A stretch of 64,000 nucleotides of DNA from Salinilacustrithrix sp003476595 (GCA_963972525.1 CAXAUZ010000011.1:1-64000); one strand, 5' to 3'. Numbered from the stretch's first letter, positions 52,510 through 60,896 are shown. Notes: generated by a model from the letters alone, not told the origin. A program made the numbers and translations.

Positions 52510-52764
52510 ATGGCTGAGGTCGCCTCCCGGGAGCTGCGGAACTCGACACGATCCCTCCTCGACCGCGTCGAGTCCGGAGAGACGCTGACCATCACCGTCG
52601 ACGGGCGGCCCGTGGCGGTGCTGGGTCCGGTCGGTCGGCGCCCGCGGTGGATGGGTCGGAACGCGTTCTCCTCCACGGTGCTGGCGCACCAGGCGGATGC
52701 CCGGCTGGCCGACGACCTCGACGAGCTCGCCGGGGAGATGACCGACGAGCAGCCGCTGCCGTGA
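52510..52764 (+). CDS. Phd/YefM-family antitoxin
   Basis: 84 residues from ATG 52510. The N-terminus EVASRELRNSTRSLLDRVES, then ETLTITVDGRPVAVLGP, is the Phd/YefM DNA-binding fold. The acidic C-terminal helix (ADDLDELAGEM) would cover the toxin active site. It overlaps the PIN toxin gene by four bases (GTGA). Confidence 0.88.
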   Translation: MAEVASRELRNSTRSLLDRVESGETLTITVDGRPVAVLGPVGRRPRWMGRNAFSSTVLAHQADARLADDLDELAGEMTDEQPLP

Positions 52765-53147
52765 GTCGCGGGCTCGCCGACACGTCCGTCTTCATCGCCC
52801 GGGAGACCGGACGTCCGCTCGATGCAGGTGCGCTACCGGATGAGCTCGCCGTCTCGATCATCACCATCGGCGAGCTCCGTGCCGGTGTGCTCGCCGCCGC
52901 CGACGTGATCACCCGAGATCGACGGCTCGGCACCTTGGCCGCGGCGCTCCAACTGGACCCGGTGCCGGTGGACGAGTCGGTCGCCGCCGAGTGGGCCCGC
53001 CTGCGCGTGCTCCTGCGGGACACGGCGCAGCGCATGCCTGTGACCGACTCGTGGATCGCAGCCACCGCGATGGCGCTCGACGTTCCCGTCGTGACCCAGG
53101 ACGACGACTTCCCCGCCATCGACGACCTTCGCGTCCTCCGGGTCTGA
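52761..53147 (+). CDS. PIN-domain toxin (VapC-like ribonuclease)
   Basis: 128 residues from GTG 52761. PIN acidic residues: ADTSVFIARETGRP (Asp7-region), SIITIGELRAGVL (Glu), MPVTDSWIAATAMAL (Asp) and VVTQDDDFPAI (Asp cluster). It pairs with the Phd-type antitoxin; a second, unrelated-antitoxin PIN pair is at 45985-46661. Confidence 0.88.
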   Translation: MSRGLADTSVFIARETGRPLDAGALPDELAVSIITIGELRAGVLAAADVITRDRRLGTLAAALQLDPVPVDESVAAEWARLRVLLRDTAQRMPVTDSWIAATAMALDVPVVTQDDDFPAIDDLRVLRV

Positions 53148-53154
53148 GGGCCGG

Positions 53155-54135
53155 TCAACCCGCGCTGAGGATCTCCGGGTCCTCGCACCCCGCGGACCCA
53201 CCACCGCCGCCGGCGGACTCCGTGGCCTGCAACGGCGGCAGGTAGCCGCCGCCGGCGTAGGGGGATTGGATCCAGGCGACGACGGCGTCGGTGATCGCCT
53301 GGGCCTCGGCTTGGCGCACGTCGTCGCGGAGCAGGAGCGACGCCTCCGGCTCGTCGGACATGTAGAGCGCTTCGGCCAGCACGGCCGGCACGCCCTCGGA
53401 CCCGCGCAGCACGCCGTAGAAGTCGCCGCCGTCCTCGCCCAACCGGGACCGCACGCCGGTGGCGTTGCCGCCGGACCAGGTGTCGGAGAAGGGGGCCATC
53501 GCCTCCTGCAGCTGCTCGAACAGGACGCCGGCGAACCGGGCCGACTCCGGTGTCTGGTGCTGGTGGTACACCTGCACGCCGGGCCGGTCGGCGGTGCGGG
53601 TGGGACCGCCGTTGTGGTGGATCGAGATGAACAGCAACGGGTCGAGCGCCTGGGCGATGGCGGCGCGGGTCTCGAGGGTGACCCGGGTGTCGTCGTTCCG
53701 GGTGAGCGCGACCGTGGCGCCTTCCTCCTCGAGGAGGGCCTTCGCCTTCAGGGCCACGTCCAGGTTCAGCTCGGCCTCGACGACGCCGCTGGGGCCGATG
53801 GCACCGGTCTCCCGTCCACCGTGGCCGGGGTCGATCACGACGTGGGCGCCAGCGAGCCGCTCGCCGTCCACCGTCGCGGTGTTGGCGCACGGGGTCAGGA
53901 CGGTCCACGCACCCTGTTCGCCGCCGGTGATCGGGAGCACGAGCCCCTCGAGGAGCACGGCGCCGGCGCCCGACGTCGGAGCAAGCCCGAAGACCGACGG
54001 CTCAGTGGTGTCCGTCGTGTCGGGCTCCACCGCGATGTCGTCCTCGACGGAGCGGCCGAAGATCGCCCACGCCAGCGCGACCAGGACGAGCGACGCCAGC
54101 GCGAGACGGGCGAGGGGAGGGAGGCGGGCGAGCAT
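53155..54135 (-). CDS. N-acetylmuramoyl-L-alanine amidase (Amidase_3)
   Basis: 326 residues from ATG 54135 (GTG 54144 is in frame three codons earlier). A signal/anchor segment (LARLALASLVLVALAWAIFG) precedes a short linker and the zinc amidase domain. This has VVIDPGHGGRETGA (first His), VVEAELNLDVALKAKALL (Glu), ISIHHNGG (second His) and the catalytic Glu in AVLAEALYMSDEPEA. It cleaves the amide between MurNAc and the peptide stem, outside the membrane. Confidence 0.92.
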   Translation of the reverse strand: MLARLPPLARLALASLVLVALAWAIFGRSVEDDIAVEPDTTDTTEPSVFGLAPTSGAGAVLLEGLVLPITGGEQGAWTVLTPCANTATVDGERLAGAHVVIDPGHGGRETGAIGPSGVVEAELNLDVALKAKALLEEEGATVALTRNDDTRVTLETRAAIAQALDPLLFISIHHNGGPTRTADRPGVQVYHQHQTPESARFAGVLFEQLQEAMAPFSDTWSGGNATGVRSRLGEDGGDFYGVLRGSEGVPAVLAEALYMSDEPEASLLLRDDVRQAEAQAITDAVVAWIQSPYAGGGYLPPLQATESAGGGGGSAGCEDPEILSAG

Positions 54136-54181
54136 GGGCGACACCAGTCGTACCCGGCGACGGCCCGGATGAGTTGGCAGG

Positions 54182-55306
54182 TCAGAGGGCGGCGTAGGTG
54201 GCCAGCGTCCGCTCGATGACGGTCTGCTGGTCGAAGTCAGCCTTCGCCTTGGCCAGCGCAGCCTCCGACATCGACGCCCGGAGGTCCCGGTCGTCGAGGA
54301 GCCGCACGATGTTGGCCTGCAGCGCAGCGGCGTCGCGGGCCGGGCCGAGGAGGCCGGTGACGCCGTGGGCGACGACCTGGCGGCAGCCCCGGATGTCGCA
54401 GGCGACGATGGGCAGCCCGGTGGCGGCTGCCTCCATGGCCGAGCGGGGGAAGCCCTCCCGGTGGCTGGCCAGGACGTAGACGTCGAAGGCCTGGTAGAGC
54501 CGCTCGGGGTCGTCCCGGTGGCCGAGGAAGCGCACGCCGGCGGCCTCGGCGGCGTCGACGTCGGCGGCCGAGAGGGGGTCGCCCTTGTCGGGGTCGAAGG
54601 GGCCGGCGATGACGAAGGCGACGTCGTCCCGGGTGCCGAGGATCGTGCGAGCGGCATCCAGGAGCTCGGCGTAGCCCTTCTCCCACACGAGCCGTCCGAC
54701 CGCGCCGACCACGATCGTGCTGTCGTCGATGCCGAGCTCGGCCCGGACCTCGGCTCGGACGGTGTGGTCGGGGCGGAAGCGATCGAGGTCGATGCCGTTG
54801 CCCAGCACCTGCAGCTTGCGCCCCGGCACCCGGAGTCGCAGCAATGTGGCGACATCCTCCTCGTTCTGGACCAGCTCGGCGTGGGAGAACGCGGCGGCGA
54901 TCCGCTCCAGCACGTAGACGGGCAGCTTGCGGGCCAAGCGGTCCTGGGGCTGGGCGTAGAGGCCGTGCTGGGTGTTCACCACCAGCGACACCCGGGCGAG
55001 ACGGGCGGCGATGCGGCCGTAGACGCCGGGCTTGGGGTTGTGGGTGTGGACGACGTCGGGCTTCAGGCGGCGGAACAGCCGGTACAGCTCGAGCAGGGCC
55101 TTGGCGTCGTCGAGCGGTGCGGTGGCCCGGGTTGCGTGCTCGAGCGGGTGGTGGAGGATGCCGTCGGCCTCGAGGGCAGCGACGTACGGGCCGGGAGCGG
55201 AGGCGGTGTGCACCTCGTAGCCGGCCGCCTGGAACGCCCGCAGCTGCGGGCCGAGGAGCAGCTCCAGGCTGATGTCGGTCGTGGTGACGTGCAGGAGCCT
55301 CGGCAT
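54182..55306 (-). CDS. Glycosyltransferase family 4 (PglA/WbpX-like)
   Basis: 374 residues from ATG 55306. It begins PRLLHVTTTDISLELLLGPQ, the N-terminal style of enzymes that add the second sugar after a phosphoglycosyl transferase. It has DVVHTHNPKPGVYGRIAARL, VLGNGIDLDRF, VGAVGRLVWEKGYAELL and the donor site SHREGFPRSAMEAAATGLPIV. It is divergent from the deacetylase/phosphoglycosyl-transferase pair, so the three genes probably start one glycan. Confidence 0.9.
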   Translation of the reverse strand: MPRLLHVTTTDISLELLLGPQLRAFQAAGYEVHTASAPGPYVAALEADGILHHPLEHATRATAPLDDAKALLELYRLFRRLKPDVVHTHNPKPGVYGRIAARLARVSLVVNTQHGLYAQPQDRLARKLPVYVLERIAAAFSHAELVQNEEDVATLLRLRVPGRKLQVLGNGIDLDRFRPDHTVRAEVRAELGIDDSTIVVGAVGRLVWEKGYAELLDAARTILGTRDDVAFVIAGPFDPDKGDPLSAADVDAAEAAGVRFLGHRDDPERLYQAFDVYVLASHREGFPRSAMEAAATGLPIVACDIRGCRQVVAHGVTGLLGPARDAAALQANIVRLLDDRDLRASMSEAALAKAKADFDQQTVIERTLATYAAL

Positions 55307-55316
55307 GCGAGAGGGA

Positions 55317-55326
55317 AGGCTACGGT
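55317..55326. promoter_or_regulatory. Overlapping divergent -10 elements
   Basis: Reverse-strand TAGCCT (55317-55322, ten bases before ATG 55306) and forward-strand TACGGT (55321-55326, nine bases before ATG 55336) share two bases. Polymerase could occupy only one at a time. Confidence 0.35.
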
Positions 55327-55335
55327 TCGCGATCG

Positions 55336-56157
55336 ATGGAGCAGGACGCAGCGAAGACCGCGATCCGTCGTGCTGCCGTCGTCCACGACCGGCTGCGCCC
55401 GGCGCCCGCGGGCATCACGATCCTCATCTACCACCGCGTCGGTGCCCGCACGCCGATGAGCGTGGACCTGCCGACGTCGCTGTTCGACGAGCAGATGGCC
55501 TTCCTGGCCGAGCGTTGCCGGGTGCTGTCGCTGACCGATGCCGCCGAGGTGCTGGAGGCGGGCGAGCAGCCGTCGGACGAGCGGCCCCACGTGGTGGTGA
55601 CCTTCGACGACGGCACGGCGGACTTCGTGGACGAGGCGCTACCGGTGCTGGAGCGCCACGGCGTGCCGGCCACGTACTACCTGGCCACCGAGTTCATCGA
55701 CCGCCAGCAGCCGTTCCCCGACGGCGGCATCCCGATGACGTGGAGCGCGGCCAAGGAGGTGGTCGCCTCCGGGCTGGTGGACATCGGCTCCCACACCCAC
55801 ACCCACGCGCTGCTCGACCGCATCCCGCCGACCGAAGCGGCCCACGAGCTGGACCGCTCTATCGCGGTCATCGAGACGCACCTCGGCGTCACGCCCGAGC
55901 ACTTCGCCTACCCGAAGGCGCTGCTCGGGACGCCGCAGAACGAGTTCGAGGTCCGCACGCGCTTTCGCACCGCCACCATCGGCCGGACCCGACCGAACCC
56001 CTGGGAGGGCTCGGACCTGCACCGCCTCACCCGGTCGCCGATCCAGGTGTCCGACGGCATGGACTTCTTCGAGCGCAAGGTCCGGGGCGGCATGCGCCTG
56101 GAGAACGACGTGCGCGACCTGGTGAACCGCTGGCGGTACCGGGGCGCAACCAGTTGA
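55336..56157 (+). CDS. Polysaccharide deacetylase (CE4)
   Basis: 273 residues from ATG 55336. CE4 motifs: ILIYHRVGARTP, VVVTFDDGTADF (metal Asp), DIGSHTHTHALLD (metal His pair) and EHFAYPKALLG. No signal peptide, so it probably works on cytoplasmic-side lipid-linked sugar. It overlaps the phosphoglycosyl-transferase gene by four bases (TTGA). Confidence 0.88.
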   Translation: MEQDAAKTAIRRAAVVHDRLRPAPAGITILIYHRVGARTPMSVDLPTSLFDEQMAFLAERCRVLSLTDAAEVLEAGEQPSDERPHVVVTFDDGTADFVDEALPVLERHGVPATYYLATEFIDRQQPFPDGGIPMTWSAAKEVVASGLVDIGSHTHTHALLDRIPPTEAAHELDRSIAVIETHLGVTPEHFAYPKALLGTPQNEFEVRTRFRTATIGRTRPNPWEGSDLHRLTRSPIQVSDGMDFFERKVRGGMRLENDVRDLVNRWRYRGATS

Positions 56158-56747
56158 AGCGGGCGTTCGACGTCGTCGTCGCCGCCGTTGCGCTCGTCGT
56201 GCTGTCGCCGGTGCTGGCCGTCGTGGCGCTCCTGGTCCGGCTCCGGCTCGGGTCGCCCGTGCTGTTCCGCCAGGAGCGAGCCGGTCTCGACGGGATGTCG
56301 TTCGTGCTCACCAAGCTCCGCACCATGACCGACGAGCGGGGACCTGACGGCGAGCTGCTGCCCGACGAAGACCGCTTGCCGCCCTTCGGGGCGTTCCTGC
56401 GGTCGACGTCGCTCGACGAGCTGCCCGAGCTGGTCCACGTGCTGCGGGGCGAGATGAGCCTGGTCGGCCCCCGCCCGCTGCCGACCAAGTACCTGCCTCG
56501 CTACTCCGCCCGCCAGGCCCGTCGCCACGAGGTCCGCCCCGGCATCACCGGCTGGGCCCAGGTGAACGGGCGCAACGCAGCGGGGTGGGCGGAACGGCTC
56601 GAGATGGACGTCTGGTACGTCGAGAACCGATCGTTGCTGCTCGACCTGAAGATCCTCTGGCGCACGCTCCGTGTCGTCGTGTCCCGGGAGGGCGTGGCCG
56701 AGGACGGCAGCGCCACGATGACCGAGTTCCTCGGGACGGACGAGTAG
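56154..56747 (+). CDS. Undecaprenyl-phosphate phosphoglycosyl transferase (PglC-type)
   Basis: 197 residues from TTG 56154, coupled to the deacetylase. It has a single membrane-embedded N-terminal helix (RAFDVVVAAVALVVLSPVLA), FRQERAGLDG, the catalytic region DELPELVHVLRGEMSLVGPRPL, and PGITGWAQVNGRN. Small monotopic enzymes of this type move a sugar-1-phosphate to undecaprenyl phosphate, the first step of glycan assembly. The length fits PglC (about 200) rather than WbaP (about 480). Confidence 0.92.
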   Translation: MKRAFDVVVAAVALVVLSPVLAVVALLVRLRLGSPVLFRQERAGLDGMSFVLTKLRTMTDERGPDGELLPDEDRLPPFGAFLRSTSLDELPELVHVLRGEMSLVGPRPLPTKYLPRYSARQARRHEVRPGITGWAQVNGRNAAGWAERLEMDVWYVENRSLLLDLKILWRTLRVVVSREGVAEDGSATMTEFLGTDE

Positions 56748-56766
56748 CCCAGTCGTTCAGCTCAGC

Positions 56767-56790
56767 CGTTCCGCCACCGCTGCCGGTTCC
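56767..56790 (+). repeat. CTGCC-type intergenic repeat, copy 1
   Basis: Begins CGTTCCG, then three variable bases, then CCGCTGCCGGTTC. It lies in the 155-base gap between the phosphoglycosyl-transferase and STAS genes. Related copies are at 60937-60960, 61776-61796 and, more weakly, 58082-58113. Confidence 0.45.
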
Positions 56791-56902
56791 GGGCCAGGTT
56801 GCGCCTGTGTTGCAGGTTGGTGGCAACGGGATCGATCCGGTCAGCGCGCACGTCAGAGGGGGTAGCGACCACCGCAGGTCGATCGCCCGAAGGGGGTGCA
56901 CG

Positions 56903-57235
56903 ATGGTCATCACGGACACGGTGAGCCGGCTCGGCTACGGCCAGACCAGGGTCACGCTGGAGCCACGGGGTGAGATCGACGCCGGGAGCGTCGACGAGCT
57001 GGCCGGGATGGTGCGCGAGGCGCTGTGCAGCGGGGCCCACGAGGTCGACGTCGACCTGCGCGACGTCTCGTTCATGGACACCACCGCGCTGAAGGTCCTC
57101 GAGCAGGCCCGGGAGGTGCTCTCCTGCGCCGGCGGCCACCTGTGCCTCCGCAACCCCCAGCCCCCTGTGCGCCAGCTGCTCCGGCTCACCGCGTTCTGCC
57201 CCGGCCCGGCCGGTGACGTAGACCTCACCAGGTGA
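56903..57235 (+). CDS. STAS-domain protein (anti-sigma-factor antagonist-like)
   Basis: 110 residues from ATG 56903 with AAGGGGG upstream. STAS fold: TLEPRGEIDAGSVDELAGMV, EVDVDLRDVSFMDTTALKVLEQA. The usual phosphorylated Ser in the DSSG segment is replaced by Thr (DTTA, residues 59-62). It would bind an anti-sigma factor or kinase; no partner is adjacent. It overlaps the thioesterase-like gene by four bases. Confidence 0.85.
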   Translation: MVITDTVSRLGYGQTRVTLEPRGEIDAGSVDELAGMVREALCSGAHEVDVDLRDVSFMDTTALKVLEQAREVLSCAGGHLCLRNPQPPVRQLLRLTAFCPGPAGDVDLTR

Positions 57236-58068
57236 GCTTCGCCGCCGACACCGCCGTCACCCGGACCGACGTCTCCGAGGAGGGGACCGTGCGCTTCGCC
57301 GGCGAGGTCCACGACGGCTGGGACATCGGCGGCAACGCCAACGGCGGCTACCTGCTCGCCATCGCCGCTCGGGCCATGCGCGACGCCAGCGGCCGCCCCG
57401 ACCCGGTCAGCGTCACCGCCCACTACCTGCGCCCCGGCAAGCCCGGCCCGGTGTCGGTCGAGGTGCAGCCGGTGAAGGAGGGCAAGACCTTCGCCTCGGT
57501 GCGGGCCAACCTGCTCGGCGCCGACGGTCGCCCCCTGCTCAGCCTCCTCGGCACGTTCGGGACGCTCAGCAGCACCCTCGACGCCTCCGAGCACCACGAG
57601 CTGGTCGACGCCGCCCCGCCCGAGATGCCCAGCTTCGAGGAGTGCAAGCCCCGCCAGCACGCCGCCGAGCTGGCCCCGGCGTTCATGGACAAGGTCGACC
57701 TGCGCCTGCACCCCGACGACTCGGTGTTCTCCTCCGGCCAGAAGTCGGGGGAGGCCCGGATGCGGGGGTGGTTCGCCTGGCCCGAGGGAGCCGACGGCGA
57801 GCGGGAGGAGGTCGACACCATCGGCCTGCTCCAGGCGACCGACGCGTTCCCGCCCACCATCTTCAACGTCGAGCTGCCCGTCGGGTGGGTCCCGACGGTC
57901 GAGCTCACCACCCACGTCCGGGCCCGCCCGGCGCCGGGCCCGCTGCGCTGCGAGTTCACCACCCGGTTCGTGACCGGCGGCTTCCTCGAGGAGGACGGCG
58001 AGGTGTGGGACGCGACCGGCCGTCTCGTCGCCCAGTCCCGCCAGCTCGCCCTCGTGCCCCGAGGCTGA
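57232..58068 (+). CDS. Acyl-CoA thioesterase-like double-hotdog protein
   Basis: 278 residues from GTG 57232. The first hotdog has WDIGGNANGGYLLAIAARAM and VTAHYLRPGKPGPVSVEVQPV with KEGKTFASVRANL. The second has LLQATDAFPPTIF and VELTTHVRARPAPGPLRCEF with VWDATGRLVAQSRQLAL. This matches the TesB/acyl-CoA thioesterase family common in actinobacteria, acting on acyl-CoA in the cytoplasm. Confidence 0.85.
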   Translation: MSFAADTAVTRTDVSEEGTVRFAGEVHDGWDIGGNANGGYLLAIAARAMRDASGRPDPVSVTAHYLRPGKPGPVSVEVQPVKEGKTFASVRANLLGADGRPLLSLLGTFGTLSSTLDASEHHELVDAAPPEMPSFEECKPRQHAAELAPAFMDKVDLRLHPDDSVFSSGQKSGEARMRGWFAWPEGADGEREEVDTIGLLQATDAFPPTIFNVELPVGWVPTVELTTHVRARPAPGPLRCEFTTRFVTGGFLEEDGEVWDATGRLVAQSRQLALVPRG

Positions 58069-58081
58069 CTGCGACGAGGGC

Positions 58082-58113
58082 ACTGCCAGTTCCAACCTCT
58101 CCGTTCTGGCAGT
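58082..58113. repeat. CTGCCAG inverted repeat after the thioesterase gene
   Basis: ACTGCCAG and its complement CTGGCAGT are 16 bases apart, 13 bases after the stop at 58068, so it can fold as a hairpin. The 18 bases at 58096-58113 recur in inverted orientation at 59223-59240. Confidence 0.55.
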
Positions 58114-58142
58114 CGGCTCGTCGCACGTACGCTGACCGGCCC

Positions 58143-59201
58143 ATGCCCGACCTCCGCCACGCCGTCCGCCACCCGCGTGCGACGTTGCGGGAAGCGAAGC
58201 GCCGGCTGCTCACGCCGATCGAGGGTCGCGGCGCGGCGCCGCCCGCCCCGTCGGGCACCGAGGTGCTCCAGGCGGTCGGCGCCCAGCTCGACACCGCCGG
58301 CCGGGTGGCGCTCACCGTCTCGTGCCGCGACGCCGACGTCCTCCCCAAGGTCGACGGCGCCGGCCGGGTGTTCGAGAGCCCCCACGGCCCGGTCCAGCGC
58401 ATGCACAACGGTGTCGAGGTGCCCCACCTCGGCTACTTCGGCGACTGGATGGCGGAGGTCATCGAGACCCTCCACGGCCACCACGAACCCCAGGAGGAGC
58501 TGGCCTTCGCCCGGATCCTCGATCTGATCCACCGCCCTGATCCGGTGATGATCGAGCTCGGCTGCTTCTGGGCGTACTACTCGACCTGGTTCTTGCAGGA
58601 CTTCCCCGGGGGCACCGCCGTGGCGTGCGAGCCCGACCCCGAGCACCTCGACGTGGGCCGCCAGACCGCAGCGATCAACGGCGTCGACATCCGCTTCGAG
58701 CAGGCCGCCGGAGGGGCGTCGGACGACGAGGTCCTCGAGCTGCCGTCGTGGAACCACCCGGGCACGGTCCACCACGTGCCGGTGCGGTCGGTGCCGACGC
58801 TGGTGGCCGACCACGACCTCGACCTGGTCGACGTCCTCCACCTCGACATCCAGGGCGCCGAGCTCGACGTGCTCGAGTCGTGCCGGCAGCTGATCGCCGA
58901 CGGGCGCATCCGGTTCGTCGTCGTGTCGACCCACCACCACACGATCTCGGGCGACCCCCAGACCCATCAGCGCTGCATCGACCTCGTGCGCGACCTCGGT
59001 GGCCACGTCGTCGCCGAGCACACCGTGCTCGAGAGCTTCTCCGGCGACGGCCTCCTCGTGGCCTCCTTCGACGACGCCGATCGTGACGTCCGCATCGAGC
59101 TCAGCCGGGCCCGCACCACCGAGGCGCTGTTCCCCTCCGGCGAGCAGGAGCTCGAGCGGTTCCGCCTCGCCTACGAGGAGCTCCGCAGCCGGCTGCCCTG
59201 A
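58143..59201 (+). CDS. FkbM-family SAM-dependent methyltransferase
   Basis: 352 residues from ATG 58143 (TACGCT nine bases upstream). The FkbM core is in the second half: MIELGCFWAYYSTWFLQ (SAM loop), AVACEPDPEHLDVGRQTAAI and LDLVDVLHLDIQGAELDVLE. A basic ~150-residue N-terminal region precedes it. FkbM enzymes methylate sugar or polyketide hydroxyls; the glycan context suggests sugar O-methylation. The gene is bracketed by 18-bp inverted repeats. Confidence 0.85.
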   Translation: MPDLRHAVRHPRATLREAKRRLLTPIEGRGAAPPAPSGTEVLQAVGAQLDTAGRVALTVSCRDADVLPKVDGAGRVFESPHGPVQRMHNGVEVPHLGYFGDWMAEVIETLHGHHEPQEELAFARILDLIHRPDPVMIELGCFWAYYSTWFLQDFPGGTAVACEPDPEHLDVGRQTAAINGVDIRFEQAAGGASDDEVLELPSWNHPGTVHHVPVRSVPTLVADHDLDLVDVLHLDIQGAELDVLESCRQLIADGRIRFVVVSTHHHTISGDPQTHQRCIDLVRDLGGHVVAEHTVLESFSGDGLLVASFDDADRDVRIELSRARTTEALFPSGEQELERFRLAYEELRSRLP

Positions 59202-59222
59202 CGGCGCCGCTGCGACACCCGC

Positions 59223-59240
59223 ACTGCCAGAACGGAGAGG
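59223..59240 (-). repeat. 18-bp inverted copy of the 58096-58113 repeat
   Basis: ACTGCCAGAACGGAGAGG is the exact reverse complement of 58096-58113. The pair flanks the FkbM gene at a distance of about 1.1 kb. Confidence 0.8.
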
Positions 59241-59300
59241 GCCACCGCGGACTGCCGGTCGTTTCCGGATCGTCGGGGTCACCCGCGAGACTCGGCGGCG

Positions 59301-60866
59301 ATGGCACGCATCCTCGTCACCGAAGAGATCGCCGACTCCGGGCTCCAGAAGCTCCGTGATGCCGGCCACGACGTCGACATCCAGCTGGGACTGTCCCCGG
59401 AGGAGCTGCTCGGCGCGGTGAAGGGCGCCCACGCCCTGATCATCCGCTCGGCGACGACGGTGACCCGTGAGGTCCTCGAGGCCGGCACCGACCTGGTCGT
59501 CGTCGGCCGGGCCGGCATCGGGCTGGACAACGTCGACACCGAGGCCGCCACCGAGCGCGGCGTGATGGTCGTCAACGCCCCGCAGTCCAACACGCTCTCG
59601 ACCGCCGAGCACACGATGGCGATGCTGCTGGCCCAGGCCCGCAACATCCCCCAGGCCAGCGCGGCGCTGAAGGCCGGCCGCTGGGAGCGCAGCAAATGGA
59701 CCGGCGTGGAGCTGGCCGACAAGACCCTCGGCATCATCGGGTTCGGCCGCATCGGCACCCTGGTCGCGCAGCGGGCCAACGCCTTCGGCATGAAGGTCAT
59801 CGCCTACGACCCCTACGTCACCGACGAGCGGGCCCGCCGGGTGGGCGTGGAGGTCGTCGACCTCGACACCCTCGCCGGCCGCTCCGACTTCATCACGCTG
59901 CACCTGGTGAAGACGCCCGAGACCGTCAACCTCCTGAACGCCGACTTCTTCGCCAAGGCCAAGACCGGCATCCGGGTCGTGAACGTGGCCCGCGGCGGCG
60001 TGATCGACGAGGACGCCCTCGCCGAGGCCATCCGCTCCGGCCAGGTCGGGGGCGCCTCCATCGACGTGTTCGCCAGCGAGCCGACCACCGAGTCGCCGCT
60101 GTTCGAGCTCGACCAGGTCGTCGTCACCCCCCACCTCGGTGCCTCCACCCACGAGGCCCAGGACAAGGCGGGCGTGACCATCGCCGAGATGGTCGGCCTG
60201 GCCATGGCCGGCGACTTCGTCCCCTACGCCGTGAACGTCGCCGCCGCCGAGGCCTCCGAGACGATCAAGCCGTTCCTGCCACTGGCCGAGCGCATGGGCG
60301 CCATGTTCACGGCGATGAGCGAGGGCGTGCCGGAGGTGCTCGAGATCTCCTACGCCGGCGAGATCGCCGACTACGACACCCGCATCCTCACCCTGTCCGT
60401 GCTCAAGGGCGCCTTCGGCAAGGTGAGCGAGGAGCCGGTGAGCTACGTGAACGCCCCGATGCTGGCCAAGGAGCGCGGCATCGAGGTCCGCGACACGACC
60501 TCGTCGACCTCGCACGACTACGTGAACCTCATCACGATCAGCGGCGGTCACCACTCGATCGGCGGCTCCGTCGTCGGCGCCCGCCAGGAGCCGGCCATCG
60601 TGGCCATCGACGACCACACCGTCGACGTGCCCCCGGCCGAGCACATGCTGATCGTCCGCAACGACGACCGCCCCGGCATGATCGCCACCGTCGCCCAGGC
60701 CCTCGCCGACGCCGGCGTCAACATCGACGACATGCACCTCGGTCGCTCCACGCAGAGCGGGGACGCGTCCCTCATGGTGCTGGCCACGTCACCGGCCGTG
60801 CCCCGAGAGGTCGCCGACGCGCTGCGTTCGACCGACGGCATCGAGACCGTCCACGTCCTGTCGTAA
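59301..60866 (+). CDS. serA: D-3-phosphoglycerate dehydrogenase (long type, ACT domain)
   Basis: 521 residues from ATG 59301. NAD motif GIIGFGRIGTLVAQRANAFG, catalytic Arg in VARGGVIDEDAL, Glu in ASEPTTESP and His in VVTPHLGASTHE. An intervening domain and a C-terminal ACT regulatory domain (LIVRNDDRPGMIATVAQAL) follow, as in serine-inhibited actinobacterial SerA. It starts serine biosynthesis; serC is at 43550-44680. Confidence 0.96.
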   Translation: MARILVTEEIADSGLQKLRDAGHDVDIQLGLSPEELLGAVKGAHALIIRSATTVTREVLEAGTDLVVVGRAGIGLDNVDTEAATERGVMVVNAPQSNTLSTAEHTMAMLLAQARNIPQASAALKAGRWERSKWTGVELADKTLGIIGFGRIGTLVAQRANAFGMKVIAYDPYVTDERARRVGVEVVDLDTLAGRSDFITLHLVKTPETVNLLNADFFAKAKTGIRVVNVARGGVIDEDALAEAIRSGQVGGASIDVFASEPTTESPLFELDQVVVTPHLGASTHEAQDKAGVTIAEMVGLAMAGDFVPYAVNVAAAEASETIKPFLPLAERMGAMFTAMSEGVPEVLEISYAGEIADYDTRILTLSVLKGAFGKVSEEPVSYVNAPMLAKERGIEVRDTTSSTSHDYVNLITISGGHHSIGGSVVGARQEPAIVAIDDHTVDVPPAEHMLIVRNDDRPGMIATVAQALADAGVNIDDMHLGRSTQSGDASLMVLATSPAVPREVADALRSTDGIETVHVLS

Positions 60867-60896
60867 GGAACGTCCCCGAGTCCAGTCCATCCGTTG

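Noticed and set aside
46662..53147. Two toxin-antitoxin pairs plus a DUF4143 ATPase as a defence island or mobile element
   Set aside because: No integrase, transposase, attachment site or composition change is visible, and ordinary housekeeping genes lie between them.
29081..57684. Placeholder for a reverse-strand 508-codon frame at 27555-29081 ending in the lasso precursor
   Set aside because: Most of this frame is antisense-frame noise within the cyclase gene; only its last 42 codons, with their own ribosome-binding site, are supported. Coordinates of interest are 27555-29081.
57423..60737. Reverse-strand open frame of 1104 codons
   Set aside because: It is antisense to the thioesterase, FkbM and serA genes and has the Val/Asp/Gly/His-rich composition typical of GC-skewed shadow frames; no domain is visible.
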